A DNA stretch of 6,733 bases from CAZCBJ01 sp964496705. GTDB lineage: Bacteria; Chloroflexota; Anaerolineae; Anaerolineales; Anaerolineaceae. The notes beneath the pieces were generated by a model, which worked only from the letters and a program-made list of their open reading frames with translations, was not told where the DNA came from and made no database searches. Shown one piece after another: positions 4,160 through 6,733 of this stretch (positions are counted from its first letter, which is position 1; every line of letters starts with the position of its first letter). The DNA is taken from assembly GCA_964496705.1 (NCBI GenBank), contig CAZCBJ010000216.1, forward strand, positions 1 to 6,733, read 5' to 3'. Made by a program: the position numbers and the translations under genes.

Positions 4160-6733
4160 CTACTGGCAGACTGTGCGGGTGATGATCGGCGTGCCGGTGT
4201 AATCCAATCCACCGATTGAATTTCCAACCAGTCCCACTCCCTGCAAGGTCAACTTCATCGAGCCTAATGATTGAATCAGAGTTAAACCGTAGCCGGTGTT
4301 GTTGAGCGCAGAGACACAGTAGAGCAGCGCTGTTTTGGAGGTGCCGTAGGAATAAATTTCGATGCCCGACCAATTACCCGATGCGTCGCTGGCATCCGTT
4401 TTTCGAATGGTGACATTCCCGGCGGTAGCGATCACCAAACCGGCGCCGGTGTTCAGGCTGAACTGGTTGGATCCCAGGCTGCTGAGCACATTAACACTTC
4501 CACCTCCCCCCCAGGCGTTGTTGTTAATCTGTGCGCCATGCCCATTGTTCCAGTTGGCGACGACATTGTCCAGGGTGACGGAGCTTTTGCTGCCGATATC
4601 GAGACCGTGACTGCCGTTATTGTTGAAGACACTTTTTCTAACCGAGATGGTCTTGCCGGCCAAAATTGCGGTATGGTTTCTCAGTACGATGCCGCTCCCC
4701 TTGTTTCCACTGGCGATGACAGAAGTGAGGGTGATGTTCCCGTTCGATTGAATGGACAATCCAGGATCATTGAACGGAGTGTCGCCGTTGTCATTGAAAA
4801 TGCAAGCGGAAATGCTGACATTGCTCGATCCCCCCAGGGTTTCGATGACCGCGCCAGCGCCGTACTTGCTCCTTGAGGATTCAACGCCGCTGAGGGTGAC
4901 CGAGCCTGCGGAGACAATCACCAAATTGTAATCATTCTGAGCGATCAGGTCGCTGCCCAGGCTGTTGGTCAGCGTCACGTTGCCCGCTCCCGGGCCTGTA
5001 AAATTGTTGAAAATGTAAATGCCGTTGCCGTAGTTGCGGGATGCACTGACATGATTCAATGTCACCGGGCCAGCCGCATATAAACCCATGCCCCAGTAGT
5101 TGTCATCAGCGGTGACGTGGCTGAGGGTCATGACGGGATGGCCGCTGGGAACATTGGCGTTCCACAACTCAAGCCCAGCCCCGGTATTTCCCGTGGCAAC
5201 CACATGGTCGATGACGACCGCCCCGAGGCCGCCGATGTATACCCCATTCCACGGGTTGTTATTGGCCGTACTGCCGGTCACGCGGGTGCTGAGGGCGTTG
5301 ATGATGCTCAAGCCATGATAGCCATTATTATTGGCGATGAGATGATTGACTGAGACAATCCCCCGGGCATTGATAAACAATCCATCGCAATCATCATCGG
5401 GAAGCGAAGAGCAACCAGACCCTTTGCCATTTTCGGTGAATGTGTTGGCGCCGTAGGCGCCGCTGACGGTCACACTGCCGTTGGTTTCGACCCGCGCCCC
5501 GCCATATTTGTTATTGGTCGCGGTGATTCCCGAGAGGGTTGCGGTGCCTTTTGACTGTATATAAAAACCAAAGCCTTCGTTCTGGCTGGTGTAAATGTTG
5601 GTCAGGGTCACACTTTGCGGCGTCACAGCGGATGCGTTGTGGATATGAATACCGTTCCCGCCGCCACTAACATTTTTGTTACCCACGAAAATTGAATTCT
5701 TGACCGAAACAGGCCCCCGGCTGAGGATGATCAGCCCATTGCGAAAATTTTCGCTGATCTGGCTGGCGGAAATTGACACACTGCCTGATCCATTGGTGAT
5801 CGTCGCCCCCGCAAAGACATTGCCCACCGCGTGGAGACCGCTGAGGGTGATCGAGCTGCGACCATCCTGCACCTTTATGCCATCATCAAAATCGTTGCCG
5901 TCCGCGGTGAGGTTGATTCCGGTCACCGGGCCAGGATCGATCAAGATCAGCCCTTGCCACATGTCATTTTCGTTGGCGGTGAGGTTCTGCAGCGTCACCG
6001 GCCCGCCGTAGGTGGGATGGGTGTCCTGTGCGCTGATCCCCCAGTCAAAATTGTCATAGGCGTAGATGTTCTTGAGGATCAGCCGATTGCGATAGCGAAT
6101 CCACAGACCGCCGCCGTGCACCACTTTGCCATTCTTATAGGCGGTAACATTTTCAACGCGGACGGCGTTATTGGCGTTGATCTGCAGTCCATCCCCACGC
6201 TGATTGTAACTGAAAGCGCTGTTGAGCACCGTCACCGTGCCGCTGCCGCCGGTGACATCCAGCCTGGCCCCGCCGCCATTTGGAAATGATACAGAAACGT
6301 TGGAAAAGATGAGGCTGCCGCGGTGTCCGCTGATGTCGATGCCGTATTGATTGAACACGCTGCTGCCGGCAACTTTTATTGCCTGGAGGCGGTATGTGCC
6401 GCTTTGCCCCACGGCAGTGATGGGCTCTTCCTGGATGAACAAATCGCGCAGGGTGATGTTGGGAGCGTGCAGCGAGATGCCCCCGGTCAGCGAGGTGCCG
6501 AGCGGATCGCCCGCGACGACGACCGATTTGGTCAACGAGACGGGCCAGGGGCGGTCATAATATGGGCTGACCCAAATCCACCAGCCAGCCTTGGTCAGAT
6601 TATCGTTGTGGGCATACTGGATGGGTGTGATGGGGTAACCGGTCACGCTGTAATACGTCGTGCAGCCGGTGTCGCTGATCCCGCCGTAAATCACGGGCAG
6701 CTTGCCGGGCGGACAGGCGATGGCTCCCACCGG
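4160..6733 (-). CDS. Large parallel beta-helix repeat protein, probably exported, N-terminally partial
   Basis: The frame runs off the right edge, giving 857 residues to the TAG at 4160. The first possible start (GTG at 6730) has no visible ribosome binding site and reads inside PVGAIACPPG, so the true start and any signal peptide lie outside. The first ~80 residues are a non-repeat region rich in Trp/Tyr (WWIWVSPYYDRPWPVS, about 48-63). The rest is almost wholly right-handed beta-helix rungs (PbH1/NosD-like): short units of the form A-x-x-N-x-x-x-G-(L/V/I)-x-(I/V), then G-x-V-x-(L/V)-x-x-V. The units ANNNGYHGLSI, ANNNPWNGVYI, ATGNTGAGLEL, ADDNYWGMGLY and ASRNYGNGIYI follow one another at 22-29 residue spacing. 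Asn ladders, typical of such folds, are plentiful. A short insertion GCSSLPDDDCDG (about 439-450) interrupts the rungs with two Cys and an acidic run. The C terminus (TPIITRTVCQ) has no LPxTG, membrane helix or recognisable sorting domain. The acid and basic residues of pectate or alginate lyases cannot be assigned. Role unknown: cell-surface adhesion, structural use, or polysaccharide binding/cleavage are all possible. Confidence 0.82.
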   Translation of the reverse strand, partial: PVGAIACPPGKLPVIYGGISDTGCTTYYSVTGYPITPIQYAHNDNLTKAGWWIWVSPYYDRPWPVSLTKSVVVAGDPLGTSLTGGISLHAPNITLRDLFIQEEPITAVGQSGTYRLQAIKVAGSSVFNQYGIDISGHRGSLIFSNVSVSFPNGGGARLDVTGGSGTVTVLNSAFSYNQRGDGLQINANNAVRVENVTAYKNGKVVHGGGLWIRYRNRLILKNIYAYDNFDWGISAQDTHPTYGGPVTLQNLTANENDMWQGLILIDPGPVTGINLTADGNDFDDGIKVQDGRSSITLSGLHAVGNVFAGATITNGSGSVSISASQISENFRNGLIILSRGPVSVKNSIFVGNKNVSGGGNGIHIHNASAVTPQSVTLTNIYTSQNEGFGFYIQSKGTATLSGITATNNKYGGARVETNGSVTVSGAYGANTFTENGKGSGCSSLPDDDCDGLFINARGIVSVNHLIANNNGYHGLSIINALSTRVTGSTANNNPWNGVYIGGLGAVVIDHVVATGNTGAGLELWNANVPSGHPVMTLSHVTADDNYWGMGLYAAGPVTLNHVSASRNYGNGIYIFNNFTGPGAGNVTLTNSLGSDLIAQNDYNLVIVSAGSVTLSGVESSRSKYGAGAVIETLGGSSNVSISACIFNDNGDTPFNDPGLSIQSNGNITLTSVIASGNKGSGIVLRNHTAILAGKTISVRKSVFNNNGSHGLDIGSKSSVTLDNVVANWNNGHGAQINNNAWGGGGSVNVLSSLGSNQFSLNTGAGLVIATAGNVTIRKTDASDASGNWSGIEIYSYGTSKTALLYCVSALNNTGYGLTLIQSLGSMKLTLQGVGLVGNSIGGLDYTGTPIITRTVCQ
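4196..6484 (-). repeat. Region of degenerate coding repeats (beta-helix rungs)
   Basis: About 760 codons made of diverged units of roughly 66-87 bases, each coding for one rung. The repeats are clear in protein but weak in DNA; the most noticeable shared DNA string is a form of CTGAGGGTGA on the plus strand (coding for TLS/TLN-type strands), for example CCGCTGAGGGTGA near 4887 and again near 5838. This means the family is old rather than freshly duplicated. Boundaries are approximate. Confidence 0.6.

Noticed and set aside
5831..6289. Plus-strand frame of 152 residues opposite the beta-helix gene
   Set aside because: The regular rung pattern is on the minus strand, and this frame mirrors it without recognisable domains or a ribosome binding site.

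Overview
The window joins a fragment of a phage or prophage structural module (plus strand, bases 1-3021) to two ordinary-looking bacterial genes on the minus strand (3076-6733). No taxonomic marker gene is present. The moderate G+C, the dispersed repeats of the 'VIANVAKQSP' and 'SAPLRLCVR' type, a Kv-beta-like aldo/keto reductase and a very large beta-helix surface protein would all fit a free-living environmental bacterium with a repeat-rich genome. Chloroflexota (Anaerolineae type) is my best guess, but it rests on general resemblance and is weak.

Phage part. The left edge holds the last 49 codons of a gene whose Cys/His pattern (CxxC, then PPxHxNCxC) resembles the C-terminal end of SPP1 gp7 / Mu gpF minor head proteins. 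Three bases later a portal protein begins (512 aa). Its last ~75 residues are built largely from two dispersed-repeat remnants, and a third repeat (five 7-bp units) supplies its stop codon and fills the gap to the next gene. That gene (433 aa) resembles a widespread family of phage virion proteins. The protease, scaffold, major capsid and connector genes normally found after a portal are absent, so this is either an unusual gene order or a decayed or rearranged prophage whose junction is now covered by repeats.

Bacterial part. A perfect 15-bp hairpin separates the last phage gene from a convergent aldo/keto reductase closely resembling the Kv-channel beta subunit (AKR6) group. A second hairpin with a similar core lies just beyond the reductase start and ends the last gene, a protein of at least 857 residues made almost wholly of parallel beta-helix rungs and truncated by the window edge at its N terminus.

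The two halves show no functional link. The phage genes form one compact same-strand unit. The reductase has its own strong ribosome binding site and a 118-bp upstream region. I found no tRNA, rRNA, CRISPR array, integrase, transposase or recognisable att site. I also found no clear new system; the most unusual stretch is the repeat-built end of the portal gene.
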